Part shown: piece after piece, positions 1 to 10,797 of the stretch
Layout: every line of letters starts with the position of its first letter
Numbering within the stretch: position 1 is the first letter of the stretch
Assembly (NCBI GenBank): GCA_900169235.1
Contig: FWCC01000287.1
Span: forward strand, 1-64,000
Direction of reading: 5' to 3'
DNA length: 64,000 nt
DNA from: Zarea fungicola
Lineage: Eukaryota > Ascomycota > Sordariomycetes > Hypocreales > Cordycipitaceae
The notes under the pieces: model-generated
The model's database searches: none
What the model saw: only the letters and a program-made list of their open reading frames with translations
What the model was told of the DNA's origin: nothing
Made by a program: the position numbers and the translations under genes

Positions 1-1101
1 GTTTCTTCATTTGTAACACCATGACACTCGACGAATGCCGTCTCACGAATATCATCTATTCCAGCCATGCGATATGCGTGCTTAATAAGCTCCTGCTGGG
101 CTGCCGTATTGGGGGCGGTGATTCCACCAGCCCGTCCGTTGTGGTTGGTAACTGCTGCACGGATGACGGCGCGCACAGGGTTCCCGTCTCGCAGGGCTGC
201 ACTTAGAGGTTTCAAGTAAATTGTGCTCACACCCTCTGCTCGTGCATATCCATTTGCATTTGCAGAGAATGAGTTGCAGGAGCCATCTGGAGATATGGCG
301 CCTTGTTCGCCTACTTGAATTGACGTAGTAGCGCCCAGAATAATGCTGGCGCCACCAACAATGGCTCCGTCACACTCGCCTGTAGAAATGGATCTGCATG
401 CGTCGCTCAGCGCTGAAAGCGAAGATGCACAGGCCGTGCGTATGGTGACACTTGCATCGATCGTTAGCTGCTAAGCGGGTATTGGTTTCCTCGTTCCTAG
501 GCAAGACATACCTGGGTCCCTTGAGGTTCATCTCATATGACACTCGGTTGGCCAGAGCAAAGTCGTCTAGGCCCAGCAAATGATATGTGCCGTAATTTTG
601 CGTCTCTTTCTCATATACATCAGACCAGCCGCGCTGCATGTCACCGACATAGACGCCTATGCGCCTTCCAGAGGTGCCCACTTCACCAGCATCATCGACA
701 CACTCTTGAGCGACTTGAAGTAGCAGACGTTGTTGAGGATCACAGCGCTCTAGCTCCTTCACCGACATGTGAAATCGAGAGCCATCAAAATTGCGTAGAT
801 CGTCTTCGATGAAATATCCATAGTCTGTCCTTGTCATTCCCGGCTTGCTTCGGGTTGATGAGAAGCCATCCGTGTTATATCGACTCTCTGGTACTCGAGA
901 TCGGCCATCTTGTTTGTTGGTCAAAAAGCTCCAAAGTTGTTCGGGAGTCTTGATGCCTCCAGGGAGGCGGCATGCCATGCCACAAATGGCGATAGGGTCT
1001 TTTGGTGCATTGCTACCGCTCGAGCTGCTGGTCTCGCTAGCGGCATAATCATGCAGCGGCGACTGGTCGCCCGAGTCGCTCTCTTTCAGTACTCCAGGCA
1101 T
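1..1101 (-). CDS. Polyketide synthase, N-terminal ketosynthase part (cut by window edge)
   Basis: The gene reads leftward and leaves the window. Exon 1 is 1101-512, a 61-bp intron covers 451-511 (GTATGT donor, GCTAAC branch, AAG acceptor), and exon 2 is 450-1. The start at 1101 (MPGVLKES) is chosen over the in-frame Met at 1197 because the extra 32 residues are not protein-like and the family starts close to the KS domain. The ketosynthase begins about 35 residues in (DPIAICGMACRLPGG), with DPQQRLLLQ and, across the splice, the active-site TACASS cysteine motif and the VECHG histidine motif near the left edge. A KS at the extreme N-terminus without a SAT domain is typical of highly reducing fungal PKSs. 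Later domains are outside the window. The gene is divergent from the alpha-oxoamine synthase, and the two probably act together. The last few codons visible (after ECHG) do not match the expected GTGT motif. Confidence 0.9.
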
Positions 1102-1591
1102 GTTGTTGTTGGAGGTTAAGTACCAAACTTGAGCTGAAATAGAATATGGGGATAGATACAAATGCAAGCTATCGTTCAGCAGAGGCAAGACAGTCAATGT
1201 TTAACATTGAGTCTCTCTGAGGTAATGGCAGCGTGGTTCGTCTTGCTTATGGATAGCTGAGTGTGAAAATTGTAACACATGCGAGGAAACTACATAACTT
1301 TAAAGCTCAATGTAACATTGAGACGACCTATTTTTGGAGGTTCAGAAACGCTGGCCCCCAAACATCCCGCCCCAAAAGAGGCTTGAAACTGTTTTGGGTG
1401 AAGCCTCCGGGCCGCCTCCGGTCCGCCGAGTGGCATGATATGCCGGTAAACACGCTAGTAAGTCGAGCCCAGAGATCCGGGGGCTACTCAATGTGCATTG
1501 CCATACGGAGTCAATTGAGCTTGGCGGCCGGGAGAACCTGCCTCCACATGAAGGCTGAACATGAGTGGAGGCAGCCAAGAACAGCAGCATC

Positions 1592-1602
1592 TCGGCTACC
1601 GA
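1592..1602. promoter_or_regulatory. AflR-type palindrome TCGGCTACCGA
   Basis: TCG-N5-CGA palindrome with the extended arms TCGG/CCGA. It differs from the published AflR consensus TCGSWNNSCGR only at the W position. It lies between the PKS and the oxoamine synthase, in a locus that encodes an AflR-like protein. Confidence 0.5.
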
Positions 1603-1682
1603 CAAATAGTGAATAATGTCTCCGCATAGCAATGAGCAAGGCTGGGCAGTCCCATAATAGATGTAGCCAATAGCTGTAAGAC

Positions 1683-1693
1683 TCGGATACCGA
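1683..1693. promoter_or_regulatory. AflR-type palindrome TCGGATACCGA
   Basis: Exact match to the AflR consensus TCGSWNNSCGR, 80 bp from a similar site at 1592. It lies about 290 bp upstream of the oxoamine synthase and 580 bp upstream of the PKS. Confidence 0.55.
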
Positions 1694-1974
1694 AAGTAAC
1701 TTGGCAAGGCCGGGCCCCGAAGTGGAGGATTGGAAGACGGTATACAGGGAATCGCTTACTCCAATGTTCAAGCAGTTTTGAACGAATACTCAGCGTATTG
1801 GCATACAGTCATGGGATTACAGAAATCTTAAAGACATTTGATTATAAGATTGTTGTTGTGTTTTAGCCATCACGTAAATCAAACGATCTAATATAGTCGA
1901 AGTGGTCCCACAGAGTTCCCAATAATCAGTTGCGTTAATCAGATATTCCCGTGGTGACCTTGATTTGATTCGCA

Positions 1975-3669
1975 ATGGCCGATGCAGAACTTCTCGCGCA
2001 ATGGTTTCCGGATGCCCCGGCCAAAGCACCAGGTCTACGGGGGCAGTCTGTGTTTTACCGCAATCTGGAGGAGCAACTCGACACGCGCCGTGCAGAGCAA
2101 GCCGTGTTTTACATGCGCACCAACGAGCCAGCTCCTGGCTGCATCGACTTCTCGACACTGGACTTTCTCGGCCTGACGCACAGCGGACTGATCCGGCAGC
2201 CGTTCTTGGATGAGCTGGCGGCACACCCAGAGTTTCGACTGGGAGCTGGCGGCAGCCGGTTGCTCAACGGCAACAATGCGTACACTGAGGAAGCAGAGAC
2301 GATTATTGCCGACTTCCATGAGGCAGACACGGCGCTCCTATTCCACTCGGGATTCGAAGCAAACGTGGCCATTATGCTGTCCATTCCGCGACCCGGCGAC
2401 GCGATTGTCTACGACGAGCTCGTGCACGCCAGCATGCATGAAGGCATGCAGGGCAGCATGGCGCCGTGCAAGGTGTCGTTTCGACACAATGATGTGGACA
2501 GCTTCCGCGAGACGCTGATCCAGGTGCGCGAATCGCAGCCACGGATCAAGGAGGGCAAAAACTCTGTGCTCGTCGCTCTCGAATCCATGTACAGCATGGA
2601 CGGCGACGTGGCACCGCTCAAGGAACTGCTGCAGGTCGCCGACGAGGTGTTTCCCGAAGGCAACGCGCAGTTCTTTGTAGACGAGGCTCACACCACCGGC
2701 GTTTACGGCCGACAAGGTCGCGGCTTTGTTGATCATGTCGGCGTCGCTCACAAGGTCGCCATCCGGATGCACACCTATGGAAAGGCCATGGCTTGCACGG
2801 GAGGTAAGTCTTGAACGCAACACAAAAGTTTCCCCCACCCACCATGGCTGCAATGAATTATGGGATAATGAGCAGACGCTGGCGGTTTCGTTTCCTGAAA
2901 TACACTGACCAAAGTGTCACAGCTGCCGTGGTGTGCAAGGCGCCGGTGCGCGACACACTGATCAACTTCGCGCGAGGGTTCATTTACTCTACTGCGCCAT
3001 CTTTCCCAATGGTTGCCGCTATTCGAGCAGGCTATAAGCTTCTCATGACGAACCAAACACAACATGTAAGTTTAAAATACAGAAACAAGGCGCGTGATGA
3101 GCGGGCTGTAGAGAGTACCAGGTGGAAAGGCATGCGGCTGATGCCAAGGATGCTACAAGCTTCGAGCGTGTCAGCTTTGTAACCACAATAATTAAGCGAG
3201 ATGCATGAAGACGGAGCAGTGCTGACGACTTTACGTACTACAGCTTCAAGATAATATCCAGCACCAAGTCAAGCACTTTTTCCGCACTCTCGAGGAGAAC
3301 CCAGTCTGGGAGGAGGCGAGCGATGCCGGGATACTCAAGGTGCCCAACATGGACGACTGGGAGAGCAAGGCTCACGTCACCCACGTTGTGCCCATCATGA
3401 CGCGGCAGCGGTATACCGTCTATCTCTGCTGGCACCTTCAGCTGGCCGGGCTCAACTGCTTCCCCATCGACTACCCAGTGGTACCGCGAGGCATGAACCG
3501 GCTGCGGGTGGTGTTCCACGCCCACAACACCGAGGCCGAGGTTGAGAAGCTTGCGTCTTGCCTGTGTGAGTGGGCGACTGAGATGATGGAGATTGAGGAC
3601 AGTGGAGACAAGGGCCGGTTACCCAGCGCCGCGCGTCAGGTCATTGATATCAAGGCCGCAAGACGTTAG
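1975..3669 (+). CDS. Alpha-oxoamine synthase (PLP-dependent, fold type I)
   Basis: Three exons (1975-2803, 2923-3065, 3244-3669) give 465 residues, the normal length for single-domain oxoamine synthases. These enzymes condense an acyl thioester with an amino acid, with loss of CO2, to form an aminoketone. Visible motifs are GAGGSRLLNGN (about residues 90-100), HAS at 151 (ring-stacking His), DEAH at 236-239 (PLP pyridine Asp), and HTYGKAMACTGA with the Schiff-base lysine at 270. The splice after ACTG (2803/2923) restores the family pattern. The C-terminus (KAARR) has no peroxisomal signal, which argues against fungal biotin-pathway KAPA synthase. The position next to a PKS suggests chain release with an amino acid, as proposed for FUM8/SphA-type enzymes of sphinganine-analogue pathways. 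Substrates are not predictable here. Confidence 0.9.
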
Positions 3670-5049
3670 GAAACGACGCGGTGCTGTCACTGTCGGGAGT
3701 GGTCAAGGGGATGCATCTAAAGACGGCGTGTAGTACTTGATTTAGGACCCAAGAGATGGAATAGATGAATAGATGTCTTTTAATAGAGTCAATTTGAGGG
3801 TCTCATTGTGGCGATTGTACTCAGCTGTACGGGACAATTCAGTTGCGTAGGGATGCTCAGGCTGTGGCAGAAGGTGAATGCACGACGCTCAAAGGTATCG
3901 TGCCAATGGCAGCAAAGGCCAGTGTAGCACCGCGAGATGCAGTTGTTATAAAGAGGATCAGAATGTATGATGGACTGCCATAGAGACAATCATGATTGCT
4001 GGAGTCGGCCAGAGTCGGCGATAGGTGTTCCCATAAAAGAATGCTCCTTTTGGTGGCAATTTCTTCCCACTTCTAACATGATAGTTCCGCACGGCCCGTG
4101 TGTCCCGGTTCCGGTTGGCTGTGAGTTATTTACGCTAGGGCGTGAGTCTTACTGATTCTAGTTAAGCAAGTAATAAGCATATACCCAGCTAGTACGGTAT
4201 AGAGTTAGGCCAAGCAATAGTTCCGTCCAGAAAATCGCCGTTGTTCTAGTTCGAGAAGAAGGTGGGCGGGTGGCGTAGCACGCAATCTGTCCCTAAGCAA
4301 GCCGGGCCAACGATTAAGCGAAAAAGCAGAAGACACTTGCACAGGGCCATAATCTATTTACTCATATAGCCTGTTCAACAGACCCCAACTGCCTATCGTG
4401 GGACTCGAGTGGGTGAACTAGGGTGTCTGGTTTTTAAGGGTCTTCGGAGAAATAGTAGCGAAGTTACAGGTACCCTGATTCTATGGGGTCCCTCCCAGGC
4501 TCATAACAAACTGTTGCGGAGCAAAAGGGTGGAGCAATTACTATCAGTTCGGCCTTGTATTGGTATACCATCCATGATGAAATATCGCGGTAAGGCAAAG
4601 GTGTAAGCGTGTTGGACGATCTGGGAGGAGCAAGTGGTTTTCTGGCGAGGCTCGTTCAATTATAGAATAAATAACTAAAATTATGGACCAACTATGGCCT
4701 TGGCAGGTCCTGTGGTACAGGTGATTACAAGGCTGGAACGTTCTATACCCTCCAACATGCACTTCGCTTGTTGGAGGCCATCCTTGGCGGCTGATCACTG
4801 TGGGATCCATAACCAGCCTGCTTGGTTCTCATCGGCACATTTTTTCGCGTCACAGCTGGACCCTTGTTGAATCCGCTTCATTTATTGCGCGCCAGCAGCT
4901 ACAGATAGTGAGGGGATGGGCCTCTTGTATCTCGCAACTGAGAGGACAGCGTCAATGCACCACCGCCGTTTTCTCCCATGAAACAGTAAGCCTCAGCGAG
5001 TCAACAAGGATTGGGCTCAGCCTCATTGAAGGAGGCGATCCTGCAGAGC
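3670..5049. other. Intergenic, 1.38 kb, no gene recognised
   Basis: This is the spacer between the oxoamine synthase and the regulator. Only short open frames without family resemblance or codon structure are present, and no TCGG-N3-CCGA site was seen. Confidence 0.5.
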
Positions 5050-6346
5050 ATGGCAACGAGAGGGAAACCGCCGCGTTTACGCAATTCTTGTGTGGAGTGC
5101 ACATGTGCAAAGGTTGGTTATTGGCCGTCGAAGCTCACCAGCGAGATGGTGGTGCTAGTTTGTCGTCCATACATGTGCTGACTATGCGGATGGACAGGTG
5201 AAGTGCTCCGGAGAGAAGACGGGATGTATGCGATGCGTAAAGCTTACGCTAGACTGCACATATCTATTGTCAATGGCCGGCCGGGTGCCGAGATGGCACA
5301 AGACTCCGCCGTTGATGGAAAACAGGGGGCCGCATTATGAACGTTGTATCCTTCCCTCAACAGCGGCCCCGTTCCAAAGCAACATGATGGAGGGACAGGC
5401 GACTTACCTACCGGAACCTAGCCAGTCCCCGAAGTCAACATCTTGCAGCACGGGAAATGCTTTTGCTTTTACCCTCGGTGACTTGTCCGATGGGGATGGC
5501 GTCTTCGCGGCGGGGAGCGACGGCAGCCTCGACCATCACGACCACTGCGAGGAGGACTTAGCAGCCAACGAAACACAGTGGGCATCGTTCACCAGCGACT
5601 TCTCCTTGCTCTTCAATACGTCATCGGCCAGTGATCCTAATTACATCTTTGGCCAGCCAAGCATGGAAAGCTTGGCAAATTATTCGTCTGGTAACAGTGA
5701 CCTCTCGCGGAGTAGCCATGGCAGCTCGGCGCCTCGTCCTAGGTTGAGCAACGATGCAACGCTACTTGGGGTTCAAGGCGTGCTGATGACAACACAAATC
5801 ATCAACGTCGTCGAGGCTGCGCTAGCAAACAAGTTTCAGTCTTTAGAGGTGGTGCTTGGAACCATCCACAAGGCCGGCGTGGCGCTCAACGGGTTGATAG
5901 GGCTGCTACATCAGCACGGCACGAACCAGCACTGCTTTATGCTGTTTGCAGTGGTTCTGTACCAAGTCGCAGACCTCATGGAAGCAGGCATCGAGTCTCT
6001 GGACACTCTGAACTGCCAGAGAGTCGCAGGGTCGTCGGGCTCCGCGGCCAGCCACTCGATCCTAGATCGCCTCGATAGCCTAAACGACCTCATTTCCAGC
6101 TACCAATCTGTGGCGGCGGCGTCCGCACTACACTGGGACGACGATAAGGTTCATCGATGGACACGACGGTTAAAAGAGGAGCTGGATGCCTCCTTGATGA
6201 CGGTGGGGCGACTGATGGGGTTGGACCGGGCTGGACCACACTCGTATGGACACGAGGAGCATGGGAAACAGAGGGTTGGCGGTTGCGTGCATCTAGAAGC
6301 ACTGGCCGACCGCTTCCACCTTTTACGTCGGCGACTTTCCAAATAG
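5050..6346 (+). CDS. AflR-like Zn2Cys6 transcription factor, likely cluster regulator
   Basis: Exon 1 is 5050-5112, the intron 5113-5197 (branch GCTGACT, acceptor ACAG), and exon 2 5198-6346, giving 403 residues. The start ATG at 5050 precedes MATRGKPPRLRNSC. The zinc cluster spans the intron: CVECTCAKVKC then SGEKTGCMRC and VKLTLDC, giving C-x2-C-x6-C-x6-C-x2-C-x6-C. The basic PRLRNS lead-in is like AflR. The C-terminal half (about residues 195-275, with TTQIINVVEAALANK and CFMLFAVVLYQVADLMEAG) resembles the AflR-family C-terminal domain. Proteins of this type activate the gene cluster they sit in by binding TCG-N5-CGA palindromes. Such sites occur upstream of the PKS, oxoamine synthase and exporter. 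The middle is Ser-rich and acidic. Confidence 0.88.
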
Positions 6347-8018
6347 AGCAAACTGATAGAACAGCGAAGGGATTAGATAGACGAAACACAGCGCAGCCAG
6401 CTGTAATGATAAATTGCCTCTAGATTTTGCGCATGCCCGTCAGCAAGAGCCCAGTATGGGGCGATGGCGCATCGCGGCATTTGTTTTGCTCAACGCTCAT
6501 GTCGCCGTGGCGTCTTTGGTCGGGATGTGCGGCCGAGTCGAAGCCCCGTCCCCCCATTCGCAGCACCGGCCTACTATCGCCAGGTATAGTGCTCAACTAG
6601 CACGGCCCGGATGACTCGAACGGTAGCGCCATGAGGAACTAAGGACACTAATACTAAGTTAGTTGGCACGGGGTTTGGGGTCCGCGTTATACCCAACTAC
6701 CTAGTCTAGTGTTGCGAAGCAAAAGAGTGAATCCACACCAATTACTTATAATTGGGTGTCATATTCGTTTATACCAACCGCGATATCTAACCTATGTGCA
6801 TTCTCAACTCAAATCGGCGCCTGAAAATCTATCTAATTGTGCAGAGTACGCGCGCTTTGCTATCCCAGGAGGTGCATAATGACCTGTGTTGCCAAGGCAA
6901 TGCCGTGCTTACGCTGCCGAAGCTCGTCCCAGACCACCCGCACATCCTGGGCTGTACTGAATAAACCAGGATGTATTAAGTAATTAGCTAGCAATTCTAG
7001 CTCTGTTAATTCCCGGTCATTACTTTTAGTCTCTGCGGCCTAGATTCTCTGTTGGCCAAATACTTGACTCGGCTAGCGTCAATTCAGTCGCCCATTTACA
7101 TGGGAATATTCTTGCTCAATTTCTTAACATCTTCTTTCAAAGTTGATGAGTCGAATGACAACTCAGACATTGTCATCGTGGATCAAATTCTGTAATAGGT
7201 ATAGCGGGACCTGCAAATTTCAAAATTCGAACGACAAATTTGGGCCCTCAGACAAGCCAGGTGGAGGAGGTGACTCGAGGAATGAGTGAGCCTAGGCTTT
7301 GCGTGTGTAGAAACGACGGCCCATGTAGTGCGTCCGACATTCGAGGAGCAAATCATGTCATCAAGGGCTCTAGGTAGGGACCACGTACAGTGCGTCTCGG
7401 AAATTACGCCGCATCTAGATGCTAGCCCAACCTAGACAGATTCTCGCTCGGTAACCGAGGAGCCAATCATCAGCGACTCTGCCCGGGTCCGTCAGCTGCC
7501 ACAGTGACTGAAGTCTTGGCGGTTGGTAGCGTGTGTCTTCGCTTCGAGATCTGAATACAGGCACAGATGGCCCGCGGCGTTGTCTACGAAACCATCACCC
7601 ACGTAAAAGTTGCCGTCGTTTTCCGAAATTCTATTCTTGGAGTAGCAGACCCTCGAGCAAAAAAAGGGAGGGGAGGTGGAAGGGACTGCACAAGTCCAAG
7701 TGCATCTCTGAGGGTACATCTCGTCTCGTTGCAGCACGCAGCCTTGTCTGTTTCCTGTTGATTTATAAGCCGCCCACATCAATCGTTTCCTTGTCTTGGC
7801 AACAAAAGAGCCCGCAAGCAAACAAAAACTGCACGGTGTGACTTGTGAGGGATCAGGGAGGGGATCCAGACTGCTGTCAAAGTCTTTCGCCTTGGCAACG
7901 TACGAAGAAAAAGGGCCTTTGGCTCGCGGCTCAATTTTAAGTAGCTACACACTCTAGAGGCAAGCATACACAGCAGCAAGCTCGCCAATTCGTCCAGCGC
8001 TGGGAAAAGGAGTACACG
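6347..8018. other. Intergenic, 1.67 kb, exporter promoter side
   Basis: No gene is supported. The part from 6650 to 7250 is TA-rich and looks mildly degenerate. An AflR-type palindrome lies at 7448-7458. A short open frame at 6456-6614 has a hydrophobic start but no other support. Confidence 0.45.
7448..7458. promoter_or_regulatory. AflR-type palindrome TCGGTAACCGA
   Basis: Exact match to TCGSWNNSCGR with the same TCGG/CCGA arms as the two sites in the PKS/oxoamine-synthase promoter. It lies about 560 bp upstream of the exporter start codon. Confidence 0.5.
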
Positions 8019-9795
8019 ATGCAGAATGCACCAGGGGACGACGTCCCTCAGACCATCAATGTGGGCTCAGGTAACGTCGACAAGGAAACAGCACCGCATG
8101 ACGCAGCTGGCGGCGAGAACAAGCACGAGCCGAGTCCAGAGAATGAGATAGCCGCAGGCGCTGAACCAACTCTCAAGGGCAAGGCCAGGAAGCCGCTGCG
8201 GTTCCATCTTGCCTTTCTGTCACTGCTCGTCATGGTCTTCATCGTGTCGGTGGATGCTACTGCTCTTGCTGTCGCTCTCCCTGTAAGTTGTTGCCCGCAG
8301 ATGCAACAGGCAGTAGACTGACATGTAACCACTCTCCTCTCTCTCTCTCCAGGTCATCACTGAAGAAGTCAGCGGCACAACGCTCGAGGCCTTTTGGGCC
8401 AACATTTCCTTTTTGCTTCTCGTCACCATTGTGCAGCCCATCTACACCACCTTCTCCGATATTTTCGGTCGCAAGCTGCCGCTCTACGCCGCCTTTTTCC
8501 TCTTCTTTGTCGGCTCCATTGTCTTTGCCGTCGCGCAGTCCATGCCCATCATCATTCTAGGCCGTGCCATCCAGGGACTGGGCTGCGGCGGCATCGACGT
8601 GCTCAACGAGGTCATTGTCGCCGACATCACCACGCTCAAGGAGCGCGCCTTTTACATTGGCATGCTCTCCATCCCCATGGCGCTGGGCACCGTGCTCGGT
8701 CCGATCCTGGGCGCCGTCTTTAGCGAGTACGCCTCGTGGCGGTGGATTGGCTGGATCAACCTGCCCCTCGTCGCCATCTGTCTGCCCCTGACCATCTTTT
8801 GCCTCCGCCTCAAGCCCATGCCCGACACGTTTCGACAGCAGCTGGCGCGGGTCGACTGGCTGGGCATTTTTCTCTTCACGACTGGTGCCGTCCTCTTCAC
8901 ACTGCCCCTCAGCTGGGCCGGCGCCATGTACCCGTGGGCGTCCTGGAGGACCATTGTGCCGCTGGTGATTGGCGTGCTCGTCTTGGTCGTGTTTGGCTGG
9001 TACGAGTCCAAGCCCGCGGAGCCCATGTTTCCGCACCGCATCTTTCGAAACCGCACCGCTGCCGTCACGCTCGCGGGGAGCTTCATCCACGGCCTCGTGC
9101 TCTACACGCTCATTGCGTACTTGCCGCTGTATTTTCAGGCCATCCTCCTCAAGTCGCCCCTCGATTCGGCCGTGGCTCTCATCCCCTTTTTCGCAGTCCT
9201 CATGGCGTTTACGGCCATTGCTGCCCTGGCGGTGGAATACTCGCGGCGTTACTTGTGGGAGATTTGGGCCGGGTGGGTGCTACTTACTGTCGGGACGGGT
9301 CTGTGTGCGCTCTGGCACATGGACCAGAGCATGGCCATGACGGCGAGCTTTCAAGTCATTGCCGGTATCGGTATCGGCTCCCTGTTCTCGGTCCTGCCGA
9401 TTCCCATGCAGGCCAGCCCCGAAAAGGCAGATGACCAGGGTCTAGCCGTGGGCATGCTTGTTGCTTTTCGGCTCTTTGGGGCTCTCATTGGCCTTGCGGT
9501 TGCATCGACGGCGTTTAACAGTAAATTCAGTCAAGAGCTTGCGTCTCTTGGGAGCGTCGTCTCCGGCGTTGCGCACTTGGACCCCAAGGACGCGCTGGCT
9601 TTTATTCCGAGCTTGAAAGACACCGACATGGCGCGAGAAACTCTGTTTGCTGTTCAAGGAGCCTACGTAGAGTCTTTCCGGGTCGTCTTTTATATTCTCG
9701 CTGCCTTTGGTGCAGTGGGCTCCGTCACGTCACTGTTCACGAAGGAGTTGACCATTGAGTCGGAGGAGCAAGGGAAGCAGGCATTTGATGCCTGA
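8019..9795 (+). CDS. MFS multidrug-type exporter (DHA2-like)
   Basis: Two exons (8019-8282, 8353-9795; intron with GTAAGT and a CT-rich tract before CAG) give 568 residues. A hydrophilic N-terminus of about 65 residues is followed by TM1 (LAFLSLLVMVFIVSVDATALAVALP), which the intron interrupts right after ALP. Motif A is read as SDIFGRKLPLY, motif C as ALGTVLGPILGAVF. About 14 hydrophobic segments follow, ending in a short acidic cytoplasmic tail. This is the drug:H+ antiporter class that exports fungal metabolites (TRI12/GliA-like). Located 1.7 kb downstream of the AflR-like factor, and with a matching palindrome upstream, it probably exports the product of the PKS locus from the plasma membrane. 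The substrate is unknown. Confidence 0.9.
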
Positions 9796-10233
9796 GCTCG
9801 AGATGCACATATATCAATACTTTATCTGTATTAAAAACTTATACGCCTCCCAATAATCACTCCGTAGCCCCGCGAGTGACGAAACGGTTCACTGTTGGTA
9901 CACCACCCGCACCAGAAAGCGGCGAGCAGTGGCCACCAACGGGTCACTAAGAGCCACATCAAGTCCTGATCTGGTGACATGCAACGTGAGAATTTTGTTA
10001 GTAGTGTCATTTGTTTGTAATAACTAGATGTGCTAGTATATTTCTTGCAAGAAATACACCCAGTATATAGTCCCTCTAATGTTTATAAGAGACGTAAATA
10101 CGCATGCAGCTGCAAATTACCAGCTACAAGTGGCAAGTGTTAGTTATTATTAGTTACTCTGCGCCTCCATTTGTAAATTCTGGCCAATAATCGTGTTATG
10201 CATAGTATAGCCAAATTATTGGTCATAGCCAGT
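9796..10233. other. Intergenic, 438 bp, AT-rich
   Basis: 3' flank of the exporter. It is TA-rich with no coding or RNA signal recognised, and probably marks the right border of the metabolite cluster. Confidence 0.4.
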
Positions 10234-10797
10234 CTACTGCGTCAGCCATGAGAGCACGAGCTCCAGTTGGTAGCATGTCGTATTTGGCCGGGGGCTGAAG
10301 TCATGGTTTATAAACAATCGAGGCGGGATTAGCCAAGGAAGGAAACATGCATAGAAACCAAGTAAGGAAATTAAGGAAATTAAATAAGCATAGGTAATAC
10401 TGTCTTTGCCACTACATACAACAATCATTCTCGCCACAAGGCTGTCCAAACCCCAAATCTTTGCTTGCGCCATGATGAGCGGTCTGTTGGGAGCCCGGAT
10501 AGGCACTGGCGGATCCGAGAGCAGCGTGACTTCTGACTCCCTGATCTCGCAGTGGACGTCGGCGATGTCATGGCTCTCCACCGTGGCTTTGCAGCGCCGG
10601 GCTGCTGTGATGGCTGCATGGAAGGTTGTTGACTCAGGCACCACAGAGACCATTAGGGTGGTCTCAAACGTCTCATATAGTGGCGTGTCGTTGCTGTATC
10701 CGACTGCAAAGAAGTCAATGGCGCTCCACTGGATGTCGGAGAGGCACCTCTCCGGGTGTCTGTTGCTGTTAGCTCTCTGCCGAGCATGCGACGGCAT
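10234..10797 (-). pseudogene. Fragment of a fungal-specific hypothetical family
   Basis: The 187-codon frame contains a stretch (about residues 20-90, including IDFFAVGYSNDTP, LMVSVVPESTTF and DIADVHCEIRESEVTLLS) that matches a family of uncharacterised fungal proteins by recall of its typical DVHCEIRES motif. Those proteins are usually several hundred residues long. Here both the N-terminal region and everything after the motif are absent, and the last 80 codons look like random translation. It is therefore called a remnant. A short real gene cannot be excluded. Confidence 0.5.

Larger units (their letters stand above)
1102..1974. promoter_or_regulatory. Shared divergent promoter region (PKS / oxoamine synthase)
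   Basis: This 873-bp region separates the two divergent start codons. It contains no convincing coding sequence. It holds two AflR-type palindromes at 1592-1602 and 1683-1693. A bidirectional promoter is inferred from gene layout. Confidence 0.6.

Noticed and set aside
4800..5201. 133-codon frame upstream of the AflR-like factor
   Set aside because: It overlaps the factor's first exon and intron in another phase; the spliced zinc cluster takes precedence.
6414..6614. Possible small secreted protein (hydrophobic start at about 6456)
   Set aside because: No cysteine pattern or introns, and the hydrophobic stretch is followed by random-looking sequence.
8557..9090. 177-codon antisense frame in the MFS exporter
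   Set aside because: Shadow of the membrane protein exon; no family match.
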